Positions 24,181 to 36,487 are shown, numbered from the stretch's first letter. The stretch is 64,000 bases of DNA from Rhynchosporium graminicola (GCA_900074885.1 FJUW01000007.1:461961-525960), one strand, 5' to 3'. Numbers and translations: made by a program. The notes: a model not told the origin generated them from the sequence alone.

Positions 24181-25880
24181 TTATGTTTTCCACGATTCTT
24201 GTCTTTCTTTCGTCTCGACAACCCGAAGTCCCAGTCATCCTCTTCAACAACGTGCTCCTCCACAAATGAGGATATGCCCACATTTTCGGTTGAGTAGTCA
24301 CCAATATATGCCCACCTCACAAAGCACATTAACAAATCCTGAGTAAAAATCCATCAACGTCCTTAAGAAACTTGTAAACTCTCGATTTCGACTCCTTCCA
24401 GTCTCTTTAGTATGCAGCACCAAGGGGTGGCGACACAGAGCTAAGTAGACCCTCGTGAATATATACACGACCATCGGAGTTACTTAGCAGGAGTATAATT
24501 GGCTCAGATGATAAGATACTATACAATCAAAGGATTAGATTGTGTCGAACAAATGATCTTAGCCCTAACAGACCTTGACAACGCTTCAGCGCTGATAGAA
24601 GTTACTACTTCTGGAAGTACTATCTGATGATCTATACGCTCTTATATTAGATTTTAATAGCGAAGATAACTATAAGAGTGATAACGATATTGAAATACCT
24701 CAATTCGATCAAATATAGAAAGATCTAGCTACGTAGGAGGAGGAGACAGGTAGTGGTAGTAGTAGAGCGTTTAATATAAGCTAATCTGATTTCCTTCCCT
24801 TTACTGAAGAAATGTTACCTCTAAAAGGTTTTCATACTACTATATACGATCCGTATTACTTTAGATAGGCGAGGCTTCAAAGAAAATATGGAAACGCGGT
24901 ATTTTAGGTGTCTCCTCATATCATTGTTACAGCCCGGTATATATTCGGTAATATATCACGTGTAAACAACTAATCATTAATTTACGACTAATCATTTCTA
25001 CCAACTACTAGAGGGGAGGTGGTGGTGTAGTGGAGTCTCTGGGGGGCGTGCGTAACCGACGATTATAATGAGGTGATTGCTCCACGTTTCAAGATCGCGG
25101 GAAGACACTTAACGACTCGTTCATTAGTTGTCGAGCATGTGTGCTACTCAGGGCCATGCATCTCTCTTCGGCAATTTAGCAAAGGCGCTCAAGATACGTA
25201 AACTAAGACCCCCAATGCTGGCAGGGCTGAGGTGGTAGGAGCATGGAGTTCTTGGCTGTTCGGGTTTCGGGACTGCTGATTGGTGATGACAGGACCTACC
25301 AAGAACTTGGGGTTGTTGAATGCGGCGGGGAATACGAGGTTGTATCGTATGCACTGGTGAGGACTGTTGAGAAATGCTGTGCAATCGGGTAATCGTGTCT
25401 GGATATCTGAGGTAACATCAGCTCACCATTCCTGCCATTAGAGGCGGTCTGAAGTTCGAATGTAGATAGGTAGATTGCTTCTGGGACCGGAGGCGCTAAT
25501 TTCTTTTACATACCCGAAAGGCAGGGGTGTGGTGTTTTACCACAAAAGTGCTGCTAATCAATACATATAGATCAATACAGATTAATCCATATGCTCTAAT
25601 TCGTGCTTGAAGTTGTACACATATCTGTAACTAGCTGGTGTAGAGGCTCGAGCTGACCTTCGAGAGTTTCAAGATAACTCTATGTTAACTAGGATACGCT
25701 TTGATCAAGATATAAAGATATACTCATATATCTCGCTGCCAGATCAGTATCGTGCTATCGATATCTCACTATACATACTTTAGTCTCGTACCTTATGTAT
25801 TCATATGTCAACGCTTATTATAGTAATATATTCGACTGTCAAGTTTAAAGCTTTCAGAGATTAGGAGAGAATGGACTCAG
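24181..25880. other. Gene-poor boundary with an unidentified coding relic
   Basis: Base composition shifts towards normal, apart from a more mutated patch at about 24,600-24,930. There the plus strand shows a broken frame with DFLPFTEEMLPLKGFHTTIY and DPYYFR.ARLQRKYGNAVF interrupted by TAG/TAA stops. It looks like a protein-coding exon damaged by RIP-type changes, but I do not recognise the family. The remaining sequence to 25,880 shows no gene I can support. Confidence 0.4.
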
Positions 25881-26214
25881 TTGGGTAAGTTTACACGAGT
25901 GTTTGCAAGTAAAAGCTTAATCGACCGACCGGTAGAGCCTTCCTCATTCCGTACATGTACTCGATTCACAACAACCACCCAATCAAGCCTAGTTATCAAA
26001 GTATATACATATTGGGAAGCAGGTGGGGCGAGATGTCTGACCGCCTCCATTTGGATAAAAAGAAGGCACGCGCCCACATTTGGTTCAAGATGCTGGGAGA
26101 AGAAAAGAAATATCGGACACTGGTTCTTATACATCGTGAATAATAAAAGTATCGTCATCGGGATCGCGAATAGCGAATATGTAATCGACGACTCATCAGT
26201 CTACAGCACACAAC

Positions 26215-26547
26215 ATGTTTAAAGAAGTCGTCTCGTTAGCGATCATCCTAGGCTTTATCTGGAATATCATTTATGTTGAGCATCCCGATACCCGATCATA
26301 CACTATCGTATTCGTGGGCAGCTTGGGTGCGCTTGCGCCGTTCGTCCTCGGGTGGCATTGTTGGAATGAGGTGAAGAAAGGCGTACCACTACGCGAGATC
26401 TTGAGATGGCGGTACTGGATGCATTCGAAGAGTCGCATCCCGGATCACGAGGAGGAAAATGATTCCGAAATACGAAATGGACTTGTAAGCGGCGATCGAA
26501 ATGGGGGTGTGAGTGGAGATTTTGGTCGAATTGTGAGCAAGTACTGA
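26215..26547 (+). CDS. Hypothetical small two-segment membrane protein
   Basis: A 110-codon open frame from ATG. Residues about 5-22 (VSLAIILGFIWNIIYV) and about 29-48 (TIVFVGSLGALAPFVLGW) are hydrophobic enough to be membrane segments. They are followed by a basic stretch (REILRWRYWMHSKSR) and an acidic, glycine-rich tail. No family is recognised. Support is moderate because the hydrophobic pattern is coherent, but the gene lies in a relic-rich tract, no introns are needed, and there is no independent evidence of expression. An out-of-frame open frame at 25,881-26,222 overlaps its start and is probably chance. Confidence 0.35.
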   Translation: MFKEVVSLAIILGFIWNIIYVEHPDTRSYTIVFVGSLGALAPFVLGWHCWNEVKKGVPLREILRWRYWMHSKSRIPDHEEENDSEIRNGLVSGDRNGGVSGDFGRIVSKY

Positions 26548-28150
26548 TTTCGAGAAGGTTATTGGATCGTCTGTTGCAGGCGGAGATTCTTAACGAAAGA
26601 CATTTTCGAATATCTGCCTTCCAGTACTGCCCAAAATCCCAAGTCATGCGCGTATACTTTGGTATGTTATGACCCCTACGTATTCAAGAAAGCACGAATT
26701 TGACAATCATATAGACCATACCTGCGAAGTCATAACCGTGAAAGTCACCACACTTTAACATAAGAAGCAACCCCGAAAGCGCCCTGGATATCCTTCTTCA
26801 ATGCCGCCCATCTTGCCGCAAACACAATACTAATAAGGAATGAAACCGAGAACGGATAGTCACTACGAGACACCCATTCGGCTTCTCCTTGAAGTAAAGG
26901 CTAACCTAGTATCACCCTCGAAGAAATCAGCTCTAAAGACGAGAGCTTTATCTCTTTGTTTTGGGGTGTGCCGGTGGTAGAGAGATGTGTTTTGTGGTTG
27001 CGAGGGATCAGATGTGAAGAGTGTATCTTGTTCTCGGCTCCGATATATGAGTACTTTTTCAGAGGAGGAATTGGAAGGACTTCCAATTCGTCGAGGGTCT
27101 GTGGGAGTCTGTTGAGAACGATGTGGTCGATGAGATCTTCGGGGCAGAGCTCAAGCTTTGAGGAAGTCTGTCGGGTCTAAGAAAGAGGCGGACGAACAAT
27201 GAAGCTCACTTCCACAAACGCAACCTTCTTCAACTTGAAACTTATTCACTCTTTCCAACTAAGTTGTGTATAGTGTGCGTTCCTCAGGGCTTGGAAGGAA
27301 GTTGCGTTGTCGTACTCATTCCGCTCTTCATTTTTACATACCTGCGGAGGTTCTAGCTTTATTGCCCATGGACGTTTCTTCGTAAATATGTGTAGCTATC
27401 TGTATTGTTGAGAGGGAAGGTATTCATTGCAACGCGCCTATCCAAGCTTGAAGTGGAGAATGTCAATAGCGTCGCGGATCTCAAGCGAGAAATTCGCCTA
27501 CGGGCTCCAACGAAGGCGTTGTTTACTTTCGCTTCGAGCGTATACACTAGACGAAGACTATATCGTGGGTATATGGCGCGAGAAACTCGAAAGTCTGCTT
27601 GTATAGTAAGTCGACCCGTCATCACGGAAAGACAGATGATTCGAAGATCGTCCTTTTAGCCGACTAGATGTAGATAAATATAGCTCTTCGAGATACTCTT
27701 AGGCGACTATTACTACCGAATTAGGATCCAGATGTGAGATGTAATCGATTTTGGTGAAGAAACCGCGTGAGTTCTTACGTTTACGATGGAAAGCGTGCTG
27801 CTAAAGTATAGAACGGTTGAGATATTCGATCTATTGACTCCTGGTAGGATGCTCGAGCTGAAGGGTGTTCCCAAGAGAGTTATCATCATTCATCAGCTCC
27901 CCTTGGACCGCATACACGAGATACCATTGGCAGCTGATAAAACCTTGCAAGATGCTCGACGAACCCTATAAAATGATTTATTTATCTTGACGCGTCGTTT
28001 GATGATTAAAAGCATGTCGTTGGCCCATTATTATTAGCCCAACTCGTAGCGTCTACTGGTTACCCACCTGCCGTGACCGATCAGCCAAGCCCAAGCAGCT
28101 CACATGTCTCCTTGTGCTAGCTATCGCAGGCAGGACCAACATGTTCAGAA
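26548..28150. other. No supportable gene
   Basis: Only short overlapping open frames occur here (for example about 27,405-27,659 and 27,786-27,971), with no recognisable domain, splice pattern or codon preference. The stretch may hold further decayed coding sequence next to the dehydrogenase relic. Confidence 0.5.
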
Positions 28151-28179
28151 GGTAGGCCTAATAAAGATCTCCAGTCATA

Positions 28180-29095
28180 ATATTAGAGATCAGGAGGTCG
28201 CGTTGGAGCTATCAAATGATTTCAAGGACAAGAAGTCAATGGATGCGCTTTAGGATGCACAGGCTATTTTCCATACTATTCGTATCATCTAGCTCATTTC
28301 GCATATAATCACGGCGCGCAATACAACATGCCGATTTTAGATCTTTCCATCCCCGAAGCGAAGAATATATTCGACCTCAATTTCTGGGCCTGTATATCCG
28401 TCATCCAGGCTTTCATACTACTTCTCACGAAAGCCAAGGACGGTGCTGTGATCGTCACCACACATCTGCCGGTTCTGCTATCGGCATACCATTCCAATCG
28501 GCCTATAACGCCTCGAAAGCGGCTCTCGCTATGTTTTCCGAGATTCTCCGGCTAGAGCTCGAGGGGTTCGATATCAAGGTTGTGGATCTCAAAACTGGTG
28601 ATCTCAAAACTGGTGGTGTCAAGTCTAATATCTTTGCCAACTTGACACACAGCGAGTTACCGCTGGGTTCGATTTACGATGTTGCACGCAAGGATGCAGA
28701 TCTAGTGCTTGCGGGAGAGAAACTTAAGTCACTAAAGGGTGTTTATTGCGATTCGGATATCTGGTACGCTACGGGGAGGCCCATTTTCTCTCCGTTTCCA
28801 ATGCTTCCAGATTCATCGTGAGAGATCATTCAACGAATGTCTGCTGAGCCAATTCGTGTATAGGGCTGAGAATGTCGTGAGTGATCTCACGAAGGCAAAC
28901 CCACCATATCAGATGTGGAGAGGCGGGCAGGCTTGGATGGAGAGGTTCGCGAGGTTCGCGACGGTCTTGCCTGTTTGGATGTTTGCTGGACAAATGAAGA
29001 AGTTGACTGGATTGGATGGTGTTACTCGCAAAATTCAGGAGTCGAGATTACTTGAATTTGCGCAGGAGGAAGAATTGGGGATGAAGCTGGCTTGA
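28180..29095 (+). pseudogene. Decayed short-chain dehydrogenase, AYR1-like (1-acyl-DHAP reductase group)
   Basis: Fragments follow the order of a classical SDR in shifting frames. A cofactor-site remnant with VGAI and FQ near 28,200 contains a stop. HGAQYNMPILD near 28,310-28,345 corresponds to the NNAG-x-x-x-MP(L/I)LD block, with NNAG altered. SIPEAKNIFDLNFWACISVI follows. Then, in another frame, comes AIGIPFQSAYNASKAALAMF, carrying the YxxxK catalytic pair (YNASK), and LELEGFDIKVVDLKTG. A third frame carries NPPYQMWRGGQAWMERFA and the C-terminus to 29,095. At least two frame changes (near 28,460 and 28,760-28,800) and a missing stretch before 28,310 make it non-functional. Two local duplications (CTCAAAACTGGTGAT; CGAGGTTCG) also sit inside it. 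Confidence 0.8.
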
Positions 29096-29253
29096 GAGGA
29101 ATACGCCCAGGTGTGAGTGCTGAACACCTCAGCGTAACAGCCTATATAATAGCTCAGTTCTCACACATGGCCTTTCCTTGTCAATATTACCATTCATTCG
29201 GACCACTAGAGTTATCTAATTACATCATCTCTGACGTCTACCATATTCAGCGA

Positions 29254-30918
29254 TCAGGGATCCCAAGGTCCAACAGCTCTCGTCGTCGTCAAAACCTCCG
29301 GCTCACCACTTTCCCTCACCAACAAGATATCTTCATGCCTCACTCCGAACTTATCCACCAGATAGATCCCCGGCTCACTCGTAAAAGTCATGCCAGCCCT
29401 CAACGTCACATTGACATTTCCCTTATTCAGGTACGGACTTTCATGAGCCTTAATACCAATCCCATGACCAACACGATGCGTGAAATCCTTACCGTATCCT
29501 GCATCGGTGATTACTTTGCGTGCGGCGATGTCGACGGACGCTGCGCTATTACCTTGGTGTAAGGCGCGCATTGATTGCGTTTGAGCTTGGAGGACAATGT
29601 CCCATACCAATAGCTTTTCGCGGATGTGGGGTGAGAGGGCTGAGATTTCGGCGGTAGTGGTGGGTTTGGGGAAGAAGGGCGGGAAGAAGGTACGACATAT
29701 ATCAGAAGAGTAACCGAATAGGTGGGCGCTGTGTAAATGGTTAGTTTGCGTTGAGTAAACATGGTTTTTATGACATACCCGACATCGATGAGCACGAATG
29801 TCTCGGCTTCCAGGACTTTGCTTCCATCTGTTCCGCCGTGAGGGTTCGAAGCATCCTCATCTACACTTGATGTTAGCTCTTAATCCTTCGATCGCTTGCT
29901 AATATCTCTAGACCCTTAGCATCATACAGAAATTTCCTGAACTTACCAAAAAGAACAATATCAAAGAATGGCTCCATCCCTGCTGCACGGAGAGTATTGT
30001 CCAACACATTCATGACCTCATTCTCCGTCAAGCCAGGATACATGCACAACCGCATTGCCCTCACAGCCTCAACAGTCCCTGTATTAACAGCTCTCACAAT
30101 CTCAATTTCCCTCTCCGTTTTCGTCTGCTTCACTCTCTCAACCTCACCACCAAGACCCACAACCTCAAACCCATTCTCACCCAGTCCTCTCTGGATGAAA
30201 TCTCTCATCTCATCATCAACCATAATCTTCGGTCTAGAATTCCTCTTCTTCAAACCAGGCGTCTTCCACGCTTTCAGGAGCGTCTCGTAAGGATTCCAAT
30301 GCTCCTCCCAAGGCACGAAATGAAGCTTGTCCACAAAGGGCATACCCAGTAACTTGGCTCTCTCGACCTCAAAACTTGGGGCCAGGAAATTGACAGCAGC
30401 TTTGATCTCCCCTGCACTCTCGTTCTTGACTGGTTGCACAACCATCAAGAATGGTCGCTCTTCAGGCTCCCAGACCTCCCAGTCTTTTTGGCTGATGTTG
30501 GCGTAGTACTGGAATGTGTAGCCGGGTTCGACGACGAAAGCATCGACGCCGTCAGCTACGAGAGCAGCGGCCAGATTGTCTCTGCGCTCGACGAATTCTG
30601 AGACCGGCAGTGGTGAGGCAGGATCTAGGAAGGGGAGGCCGGTTGATAGAAAGTTGTTGATGGAGCATTCTTGAAATCCTTGGATGCTGTGAGACGAGGA
30701 GTTGTCTTCTGAGATTTCTTTATCAGAGTAGTTGGAGATCTTGGGAATTTGTTAGTGAAGTCTCTTTCTAGATAGGTAGAGCTTACCAGTACGAAACATG
30801 TGACCACGAGCAGGAAGGCCCTTAGTAGACATTGTCTCGCTCTGAGCTTGATGTTAGGGATCTGATGTTTGTTCTCTAGCGGAGGACAAGGCTCGAGGAG
30901 GACTTCTTTTTCATCCAT
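29254..30918 (-). CDS. Membrane-anchored M24 family metallopeptidase (Xaa-Pro aminopeptidase-like)
   Basis: Four exons: 30918-30787, 30739-29947, 29860-29779 and 29728-29254. All introns are GT..AG, and together they give 493 residues. Residues about 30-45 (CLLRAFLLVVTCFVL) form one membrane segment after a short basic tail, suggesting a type II anchor. A creatinase-like N-terminal domain follows, then the pita-bread catalytic domain. The metal ligands are all visible: DVGAHLFGYSSDIC (both Asp), GHGIG (His), SEPGIY (Glu) and HEDILL (Glu). Members cleave the residue before proline or dipeptides ending in proline, using two metal ions. It is transcribed away from the MFS gene, 412 bp apart. The exact substrate, and aminopeptidase versus dipeptidase activity, cannot be told from sequence. 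Confidence 0.9.
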
Positions 30919-31330
30919 ATTCTTTGCGGCTTTCCCAATAAATGAAATAAAATATCTTGAAAGGTTGATATCAAGAAGTCGTTAAAATCCGATCACTTGG
31001 AAATCGTAAGTGATAGATGGGATGCATCGCTAGTGCAAACAGGCATTGTAAGGTTCCATCGGTCGGCTAGATACTTTTCCCCAGAACCCCCATCTTTGCT
31101 ATCAAGAAAAGCACTCTCTGGGAACAAATCAAATTACGATAAGAAAAGGTAGCTTGAGTGGAAGATCGGCGGTGATATATCGGCAAACCCGGTCCTTGGA
31201 GAGTGGGTTGGTGCGAGTTATGGCAATGATGGCAATCCCTCAAATTGAGATATATTTCCTGTTATGTCGACCCTTTTGCCTTTCTTTCCTTTGTTTTGAG
31301 ACTTAAATCCGGTGCATATTTATTTCTAAT
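30919..31330. promoter_or_regulatory. Bidirectional promoter region between peptidase and permease
   Basis: A 412-bp non-coding interval separates two divergent start codons (peptidase at 30918, permease at 31331), so both promoters and 5' UTRs must fit inside it. I see no binding site I can name with confidence. Confidence 0.55.
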
Positions 31331-32987
31331 ATGGGTGTAATTCACACCTCAGAGTCAGAGAGCAAAGGCATCTCTCACACCAAAGAAGATGCAATCACAG
31401 ATCTCTTTACCTTCCCAAACAAAATGGAGAAAGACCATGAAGCCCAATCCATCGCTCCAGGTCTGGGGGAAACAACCTACAGCAAACTATCCGTTACGTT
31501 AATGATCATATTCTCTGGCCTGGCAATCGGCTCAGACGGTTTCAATGCTTCCATCATCGGCAACTTATCACTCATCTTTAGCGTCATGTATCCAGACCTA
31601 TCGACAGTCATGTACTCCCGTCTTTCCAATGCTTTCCTTATTGGTATGATCGTTGGAATGCTAGGCTTTGGTTATATTTCCGACAGATTGGGACGAAAGA
31701 GTGGTGCTATGTTGACGACTATCATTTTGGTGACTGGCATTGCAATGAGTGCTGCTAGTAGTGGGAAGGACCAGTTGGGCATGTTTTGGATGTTGGTGAT
31801 TAGTCGGGGAATTGCTGGTGTGGGTGCTGGCGGGTGAGTTCTCAGGTCCTTTCTCGAACTCACGCACGAAAAGTTGATTATTGAATTTCTAGAGAATATC
31901 CCGTCTCGGGTGCCGGAGCTACAGAAGCTACAGACGAGGATGCTGGACCACGTAAACATCGAGGCTTCATCTTCGCTCTCATTGCAGATCTCTCTGCAAC
32001 TCTCGGATTCGTCTTCGGTGGTCTGGTCCCTCTGCTTCTGATCCTATGTTTTCACTCAAATGAGAAACATTACAACATCGTCTGGCGGCTCTCTCTAGCT
32101 CTCGGAGCTATACCGCCTCTCTCAATTTTCTGGTTCAGATATAAGATGGCAGTCAGTACAGCATACCGCAAAAGTTCCGCGAAGAAGCAACGTATTCCAG
32201 TCTGGCCGATGCTCAAAAGATATTGGAGACCATTATTAGGTTGCTCCACCAGTTGGTTCTTATACAGTAAGTCCCTCTCAACGCCCAACGACCAGCACCT
32301 CACTAATTTGATCCACCAGATTATATATCCTATCCCTTCGGACTCTTCGCCTCCACAATCCTCAACCGCCTTAACATCGGCTCATCCCTAACCCGCAACA
32401 TGGGCTGGGGAACCGTAATCAACTGCTTCTACATCCCCGGCGCATTTATCGGCGGGTACCTCTCCGACAAAATCGGCCGTCGTCGCACCATGGCTCTCGG
32501 TTTCGGACTCCAAGCCATCCTAGGCTTCCTACTCGGCGGCGCTCTCGGCAAGATCCAAGACATCCTCCCTCTCTTCATCATAATGTACGGCGTCTTCCTC
32601 ACTCTCGGCGAAGTCGGACCAGGCGCTACTATCGTGCTCACATCCAGCGAATCCTTCCCGACGAGTATCCGCGGCCAATGTCTTGGGTTCATCGCCGCGT
32701 TCGGGAAAGCAGGCGCTGCGATCGGGACCGCTGTCTTCGCGCCCATTCTGGCCAGTTATGGAGATAGTGTGTATAAAGGAAATCAAGCGGTGTTCTTGAT
32801 TGGGAGTGCGTTCGCGGCTGCGGGCGCGATCTCGAGTTATTTCGTTATTCCGGATATTAGCACGAGATTGGAGAATGAGGATGAGGCGTGGAAGAAGTAT
32901 TTGAGGGATGAGGGGTATGAGATTCAGTGGGGGGATGAGGAGACGAAGGATCCCGAGGGATTGAAGATGGATGCTGTTAAGAGTTAG
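31331..32987 (+). CDS. MFS permease, GIT1-like (glycerophosphodiester/phosphate:H+ symporter group)
   Basis: Three exons: 31331-31833, 31893-32266 and 32320-32987, giving 514 residues. The first ATG gives a hydrophilic N-terminus; a second ATG at 31424 is possible. MFS features are the loop 2-3 motif GYISDRLGRKSG, the RGIAGVGAGGEYPVSGAGA segment with TEATDED (typical of the phosphate/GIT1 branch), and the second-half motif GGYLSDKIGRRR. About twelve hydrophobic segments can be counted. The tail is acidic and lysine-rich. In yeast the group imports glycerophosphoinositol or glycerophosphocholine as phosphate and lipid-headgroup sources, and some fungal members carry other anions. The substrate here is inference. 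Both introns fall in frame and all key motifs are intact. Confidence 0.88.
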
Positions 32988-35086
32988 GTGTTTCTGGTGG
33001 TGAGTGGTTAGAAGAGCGCGGTTGCCCTTCAGTAGCGAGAAGAAAGTTGATGCTTGATTGTTTTTACAACATCAAATTCGAGACGTTAACGTCTTTGTTT
33101 TGAAAGAGTGAGCGCTCCGCATGGTTTGCATCCTGTGAAGTGCGTCTGGGTATTTCTATAGTAAATAGCTATATATAATATGATAGGGCTTCTGAGTCCG
33201 ATGTTCATCATACTCTATTGAAGAAATCCGAAACGAGCAGCGTGATAAGCACGTCCCATTCGAGGTATTTTTCAGATCTAGCTCGATCTCTCCACCAAGT
33301 TCTATTGATGAAGAAGAATAACCTCTTTCAGTGCCAGCGCCAGCACCAGCTTCGAAGCAAAGCGAACCTGATGAAAGCCCCAACGAATTTTGAGTCCCTT
33401 ACAACTCACTGCCACAGATCTACTCCTCCCAGGACATATCAGCAACTCTCCTACTCCCGTGACATGCAAATTTAATACTACAGCGCACACAAACACGCTA
33501 CATCTCGGCCCTAATAGCCAGCTAGCTCGTATCGCTTGTACATATACTCACCTCACCTCACTTCGGCTAACATCAAAAGCAGACATACTTACTTAGCTAC
33601 CAACCTAAGAAGATGAAAAATCCAACTACTCACAAGCGAGGTTTTATTTACTTACATTCACCCGTATCTACCTATCTATTCTTCTTTCCACCTTCCCTAC
33701 ATCGAGAATTGCCTATCATACGTCCTAGACTATAATAATCCCAAATACAAACATCCTACCGGCTGAATCGATAGAATCCAATAGCATATTCCATGATCCT
33801 TAGACTCTCGTCCGACTCTCAAATGCACTTCCCTCTACCCCTCTACCCCTCCCTCTCTCTACCTACCCACCTACATCACACCAAAGACATCCTCTCCTTC
33901 CCTATCCTTTCCCATCCTCTCCTACCCCCTTCAACTCCCTCTCTCTCATTTCCCATCCCAATCAGCCGCTCGCGGAGATATACCCGTACTCACTCACATG
34001 CATAGATAGATACACCACTATGCCCGCATTTCCCGGGGGTCTGTCGGAGCCTACCTGTCCTATCCACCGTATATTTACTTTACATGGCATATTTAGTTTC
34101 GCTACAGACAGCCGACCCTTGATGTAAGTAAGCCCTGTCGGGCTCGTTCAGACCCATGGAGAAAGTGGGTATTGTATGTATGTATGGTGTTATGGGAGTG
34201 AGACAATATACGTGGGCAGATGGAAAAGGGAGAGATCTGCACTGCAGTGTTAGACACTTGGTGGGTAAATATGCAGGTACCGTGTCTGTGTGTAACAGGC
34301 GACTGAGGTCTAGACTTACCGGTAGCGTCAGCCTCAACGTTAGTCAGGTACGAATCGAGGTATGTGTACGGTACCTGAGTTAAGTTTCTGGTTACAATGG
34401 GTGTCTGGTGGTACGAACACGACGTCAGGAGAGGATGACGAGAGCAGATGCAAGTTTTTATTATTTTAATTTTCGTTAACTTTCGTTAACTTTCGGAGAT
34501 GCAACTACAAAGAATCGATTGATAGACCGTTCACTCGTGCGTCTCCGTATCGAGCGTCGTGAAGTGTAGACATGAAATCTAAACTTTCCCTCTTGTTCCT
34601 CCTCCTTCTCCTAATCTTCCTCGTATCTTGTCTATCATCTCATCCTATCTTCTATCCATAATCCAGCTATCCCTCCTCTATCAACACTACACAAAAGAAT
34701 CGAACACCCACCACTAAATGCCCATCACCCCAAATAAATACTAGAAGCTAAAAAGAAAAGTTAAAAGAAAAAAACTACGACTATATAGTAGTCCAAATCT
34801 GTCCAGATCAATTCTCGCTCCCTGGGTATTGAGAGCGTAGAAGATACATGCCAAACGCCAGAAAGTCCAAAAGTAACAATGAGAATGTCCTGCTGTTGAT
34901 GAGCAAGGACTCAATTGCATCTCCCATGGGTATGTAGAACGCCGAATAAGCAAAATTATATCCCTTCTATATCGTTCCCAACGACCATCCAATCGAATCC
35001 AGTATCCGTAGTCAACAGTTCGCCCCTGCAGACGAGCACCATGTATGCAAATGTCTCCCAATCATGTACATCACTCTATTGCCCAT
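32988..35086. other. 2.1-kb non-coding interval with CT-rich tracts
   Basis: No gene is supportable. A strongly pyrimidine-biased stretch runs at about 33,820-33,970 and a second at about 34,580-34,690. A tandem TTTCGTTAAC pair lies near 34,470-34,495. These could be transcribed untranslated sequence or a promoter of an unseen RNA, but nothing decides it. Confidence 0.5.
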
Positions 35087-36487
35087 CTAAAGCAACCATG
35101 CAATCAGCACGGCCAGCAGAGCCACTGAGCCCGCCGGATTCGTATGTAGACTGGGCATAGCAGCTGACGATTCAACAGGAGCCGGCAAACTTGCATTCAC
35201 GAACTGCGGACCACAATTGATGTTAATCTGGGTCGCGGCACTAACATACGTACTGGCGAGCGCTTGCGTTCGATCACTACTCGCCTGCTCGAATATCGCC
35301 ATCGTATTCTGCAGACAACTGTCACAGGTGGGCTGACTGCCTCCTACCAAACTTATATTCAGCGGCAGGAAATAAACATGCGAGTCTGTGGGGTTGGTGG
35401 CGTTGGTTATGGCGTCTGCGAAACAGTAGGCAGATGTGTCAGGGTTGCGGAGGCAGGATGCGGTATAGAGTGGTTTATAGGATTTTAGTCCTAGCAAAGC
35501 TTGTTGGATGATAGGATTTCGGGAGGAGAGGTCGGTAGCGCAGGAGGTGGGTTTGGTGATGTTTGTTGCGAAGGAGGAGAGCACGTTGGTGCAGAGGGTA
35601 ACGTTGGCCGCGCAGGAGTTGTCGAGGACTTGGGTGATGCGGACGAGTGATTTGGATGCTGCGAAGAAGGTTTGGGAGTTCTGTAGTCGTGGTGGTTAGT
35701 TTTTGTAGTTTTTTGTTTACTTTTCTTTATTTTGTGCTACTCGACAGGAAGGGATAACGCAAAAAAATGGGAGGGCCTGAAGAATGCTTACCTGTAAGAG
35801 GATTGAGAACGGGAGGCAGGATTGAAATGTGCTATTGGATAGCATGTTCGACATGAAAGACGCGCAATCCGCGGTAATATTATTATTGAAGCCCATATCA
35901 AAAGGACGAGGCATTGGCTTCACACCTGTCTCCACCGCAGCGACGATGCCGCCCTTGGTAGAAGTCGGTGGCAGTGTGGAGGATGAGGAGGGTGACGAAG
36001 AGGTTATCCTCGGTTGCTCTGCACGTTTCTTGAGCTCGTTGGCGCCTCGAGGTAGATCGTGATCGTGATCGTGTTCTTCATCGTGGCTGTTGGAAGTTGG
36101 AGGCATGTTCTGATCAACCAAAATATACCCTGATAGCGATGCTGATCCCAGCGCTTCCGCTCCCGAGGCGATGGGTCGGGTCTGGACCGGGCCTTCTACC
36201 AATTGCTCGTGGACATATATTACTCCTGGTTTTGCCGACGATAACGAGATGCAACATGTGAGGAATATTAGCAGGAGGAAGAGCTGTTGAGAGCTTGAGC
36301 TTGAGCTTGATCTTGATCTCAAAAGTGTTTTTCTCCTGACTGCGCGATGACGGCAGTGTTTAGCGGCGTGGGTAGGGATGGATGAATGGTGCGACGGCTT
36401 TTGCTTTGACTCCCTCGTAAGATCCAGACACCCGCGGCCAGCACCAGCACCAGCACCAGCACCAGCAAGTCTATTTTGAGACTTCAT
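35087..36487 (-). CDS. DUF7729 domain protein, probable GPI-anchored surface protein
   Basis: Two exons: 36487-35792 and 35680-35087, with a 111-bp intron, giving 429 residues. The N-terminus has an Ala-Gly repeat (LAGAGAGAGAGR), a basic and Ser-rich region, then a hydrophobic segment QLFLLLIFLTCCISLSSA that could be a late signal peptide or anchor. A His/Asp/Glu-rich patch (DEEHDHDHD) and a Ser/Thr linker precede the conserved domain. That domain has paired cysteines, CASFMSNMLSNSTFQSCLPF, CLRNPDTSAYCFADAITNAT, PTCDSCLQNTMAIF and ININCGPQFVNAS, which I recognise as DUF7729. The last residues are hydrophobic (VALLAVLIAWLL), as for GPI attachment. Function is unknown. Several N-glycosylation sequons support an extracellular location. 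Confidence 0.85.

Noticed and set aside
25148..25384. 78-codon minus-strand frame near the repeat boundary
   Set aside because: Pro/Ser/Gln-rich low-complexity sequence without a recognisable family or conserved context.
27405..27659. 84-codon plus-strand frame
   Set aside because: It overlaps an equally long antisense frame, has no homology I recognise, and the residues look random and Arg-rich.
31661..31959. Antisense open frames over the permease
   Set aside because: They are shadows of the permease reading frame on the other strand. The permease motifs and intron phases settle the coding strand.
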